DNA of 61,132 nt from Candidatus Beckwithbacteria bacterium (lineage in GTDB: Bacteria > Patescibacteriota > Microgenomatia > UBA1400 > UBA1449): contig JAAZND010000102.1 of assembly GCA_012798485.1 (NCBI GenBank), forward strand, positions 1 to 61,132. Direction: 5' to 3'. Numbering within the stretch: position 1 is the first letter of the stretch; every line of letters begins with the position of its first letter. Shown here piece by piece: positions 59,494 through 61,132 of the stretch. Made by a program: the position numbers and the translations under genes. A model generated the notes under the pieces. The model ran no database searches. It was not told where the DNA came from and saw nothing but the letters and a program-made list of their open reading frames with translations.

Positions 59494-60425
59494 TTTAAAT
59501 TTTGAAAATAAGCTAATGTTTCTTTCAATCCTTTCTTTAAAGAATATAATGGTTGCCAGCCTAAATTTAACTTTATTTTTTTATTGTCAAGTAAGCTTCT
59601 TTCAATATCTCCTGGTCTTTTTGATAAATATTGAGGATTCATATTATGAGAATTAAGTTTTACAAGTAAAAAATATAAATCATTAACACTTACTTCTTTC
59701 TGGCTTGAAACATTAAAAATTCCTGCTAAATTTTTTTGCGTTGCCAAAAGATTAGCTTGAACCACATCTTTAACATAAATAAAATCTCTGGTTTGCTTTC
59801 CATCACCATAAATAATAGAATTTTTATTCTTAGCTAAATTCTCTGAAAAAATTGCTACTACACCTCCCTCAGCCCCACTATCTTGAAAGGGACCAAAAAC
59901 ATTAGCATAACGAAAAATAGTTGTTGTAAAATTATTTTGGTACAAAGAAATTATTTTTTCGCAAACATATTTTTGCAAACCATAAAAAGATTCAGGATTC
60001 CCTTCAATCTCCTCACTAATTGGATATGAATAGGTTTTCCCATTTTTTAACTTTGATCCATAAACTGCTACAGACGAAGGAAAAATAAACTGTTTAATTT
60101 GATATTTTTTACAAAGCTCCAGAAGTTTAAAAGTTACCAAAACATTATTATTTTCATAATCGAGTGTTTGTTGCATTGAAGTAGCTACATTAATTAAGGC
60201 TGCATGATGGCTCACTATTTGAGGTTTAAATTGAGCAAAAATTTTTTCAACCGCTTTCTCCTCAGTTAAATCAACTTGAAAATAATCAATATTAGCAAGA
60301 TCCAATTTCACTTCTTTCTTTTCTTTTTTATCTAAAACTGCCACCTGAAAACCAGCGACCAAATAAGTATTAACCAAATGCGTCCCAATAAATCCAGCGC
60401 CACCAGTAATTAAAATTTTTGTCAT
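59490..60425 (-). CDS. NAD-dependent epimerase, UDP-glucose 4-epimerase-like
   Basis: A 311-residue extended SDR: TGGAGFIGTHLVNTYL binds NAD, HHAALINVATSMQQ and PSSVAVYGSKLKN follow, and YGLQKYVCEK carries the catalytic Tyr and Lys. YANVFGPFQDSGAEGGVVAI and GDGKQTRDFIYVKDVV are the GalE-like substrate motifs. It probably interconverts UDP-Glc/UDP-Gal or the N-acetyl forms. It lies 9 nt after the PIG-V-like gene and overlaps the DPM1-like gene. Confidence 0.88.
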   Translation of the reverse strand: MTKILITGGAGFIGTHLVNTYLVAGFQVAVLDKKEKKEVKLDLANIDYFQVDLTEEKAVEKIFAQFKPQIVSHHAALINVATSMQQTLDYENNNVLVTFKLLELCKKYQIKQFIFPSSVAVYGSKLKNGKTYSYPISEEIEGNPESFYGLQKYVCEKIISLYQNNFTTTIFRYANVFGPFQDSGAEGGVVAIFSENLAKNKNSIIYGDGKQTRDFIYVKDVVQANLLATQKNLAGIFNVSSQKEVSVNDLYFLLVKLNSHNMNPQYLSKRPGDIERSLLDNKKIKLNLGWQPLYSLKKGLKETLAYFQNLK

Positions 60426-60434
60426 AATTTAAGT

Positions 60435-61132
60435 TTAACTAACCCAATAACCGCGAGTAAACATCGCTGTACAGATAAATAACAAAATTAAATTAATGCT
60501 TAAAATAAGATATTTAAAATATTTATTTTCTATCATAGCAAGAGCAATAAATCCAGGAAAGATGACTAAAACATAGCGAGGCATAGAAGAAAGAACTCCT
60601 GTTAAAGTCGGTAAAGCTAAACAAAGAATTCCATAAACCACATAACTTGGACGAATTTTTTTAAAATAACCCCAAACTAAAAGAGCAAGAAAAGAAAAAG
60701 AACTAATAAATTCTAACCAAAGGGTAAAATAAATTGGATTTTTGGGAGAAACCGTTGCAAACATTTTAAAATAACGCCAGATAATTTGATAGAAAAACAC
60801 TATCTGTCCTGTTTCTCTTCCCGCTCCAAAACCAGACTGAACATGTGTAAATAACAGAGGATCTTGGAAATGAACATAAAGATAAGACATATACGAAAAT
60901 AACCCAAAACAAACAATAATTAGAATATAAAAATTTTTAATAATAAATTTCACTCGTTCATTATTATTTTTCATTTTTAATAATTTATCTTTTTGTTGAT
61001 TCCAAACTTCTATCAAAAAAGCAGGAGCTAAAAATATACCAATTACCCGAGTAGCTGAAACAATCCCTCCACAAATTCCCGCCTTTAAAGCCTGATTAGT
61101 TCTTAAAAAATAAAAAGCGCTTAAAGTTAAAA
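60435..61132 (-). CDS. PIG-V-like membrane mannosyltransferase (C-terminal part, cut by window edge)
   Basis: The frame is open to the right edge, so the 5' end lies outside; a TTG at 61016 that could be read as a start is internal. About 231 residues are visible with about five hydrophobic segments. GICGGIVSATRVIGIFLAP and LSSMPRYVLVIFPGFIALAM are typical of the PIG-V/GPI mannosyltransferase II family of GT-C enzymes, which use dolichyl- or polyprenyl-phosphate mannose. The DPM1-like and DUF2304 genes downstream make a plausible donor system. Confidence 0.78.
   Translation of the reverse strand, partial: LTLSAFYFLRTNQALKAGICGGIVSATRVIGIFLAPAFLIEVWNQQKDKLLKMKNNNERVKFIIKNFYILIIVCFGLFSYMSYLYVHFQDPLLFTHVQSGFGAGRETGQIVFFYQIIWRYFKMFATVSPKNPIYFTLWLEFISSFSFLALLVWGYFKKIRPSYVVYGILCLALPTLTGVLSSMPRYVLVIFPGFIALAMIENKYFKYLILSINLILLFICTAMFTRGYWVS

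Noticed and set aside
1..61132. tRNA, rRNA, riboswitch or CRISPR array
   Set aside because: No cloverleaf-like segment, long GC-rich RNA-like region or regularly spaced repeat was noticed by reading; a covariance-model search would be decisive.

Overview
This is an AT-rich window (roughly 70% A+T by eye) with very short intergenic gaps, many 1-8 nt stop/start overlaps and few recognisable Shine-Dalgarno sequences. It is almost entirely a glycan biosynthesis and export locus. UGA and UAA both end intact genes (for example UGA at 41573-41575), so the code is the standard bacterial one. Small compact genes, several GT-C membrane glycosyltransferases, DPM1-like and DUF2304 proteins, and few core metabolic genes in the window resemble a Candidate Phyla Radiation (Patescibacteria, perhaps Microgenomates) genome. 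That placement is an inference from style, not from a marker gene. No rRNA, tRNA or CRISPR array was seen.

Layout. 1-4441: an IS200/IS605-type right end truncates an HD-domain gene, followed by two GT4 glycosyltransferases, a small membrane protein and a GT-C enzyme, all on the minus strand. 4729-13591: a CDP-sugar module (rfbF, rfbG, rfbH and a polyprenyl-phosphate GT2). It is split by a minus-strand insert of three coupled genes: a GNAT-DegT fusion, an AspC-like aminotransferase and a thiamine-diphosphate enzyme. 13594-26583: a mostly minus-strand block with a complete dTDP-3-acetamido-3,6-dideoxyhexose tail (ketoisomerase, aminotransferase, acetyltransferase), scattered over 10 kb. Within it sits an unusual cassette of DegT aminotransferase, methyltransferase, GNAT, fold-type-II PLP enzyme and ATP-grasp ligase. 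26677-31747: a GT2, the first Wzm/Wzt ABC exporter, a GT-C protein and a Wzx flippase. 31864-49941: a long plus-strand operon with three nucleotide-sugar SDR enzymes, a second ABC exporter, about eight methyltransferases, an exostosin-like GT, an alpha-1,2-fucosyltransferase, a PaaK/CapK-like adenylating enzyme and many GT2/GT4 enzymes. 49913-52884: three minus-strand glycosyltransferases. 52958-56751: a DPM1-like GT2, asparagine synthetase AsnB and an M28-like peptidase. A strong bidirectional terminator follows, then hsp20 with a clear promoter and a CIRCE-like operator. 57355-61132: a damaged methyltransferase, acylphosphatase, DUF2304, a DPM1-like GT2, a GalE-like epimerase and a PIG-V-like mannosyltransferase cut by the window edge.

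How it works together (inference from families). Soluble enzymes make CDP-, dTDP-, UDP- and GDP-activated deoxy, amino, branched or uronic sugars. GT2/GT4/GT11/GT47-like enzymes assemble chains on a lipid carrier; methyl, acetyl, amide and possibly aminoacyl groups decorate them; two ABC exporters and one flippase move them across the membrane. DPM1-like enzymes load polyprenyl phosphate for the GT-C transferases acting outside.

The most notable points are: a YerE-like branched-sugar candidate; the ATP-grasp/PLP decoration cassette; two methyltransferase genes broken exactly at canonical -1 slippery heptamers; two further genes broken by in-frame UAA codons; repeat hairpins that provide stop codons of neighbouring genes; and a CIRCE-like element over the hsp20 promoter. 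Three of the broken genes look like single-base losses in 6-base homopolymers, so sequencing error must be excluded first.
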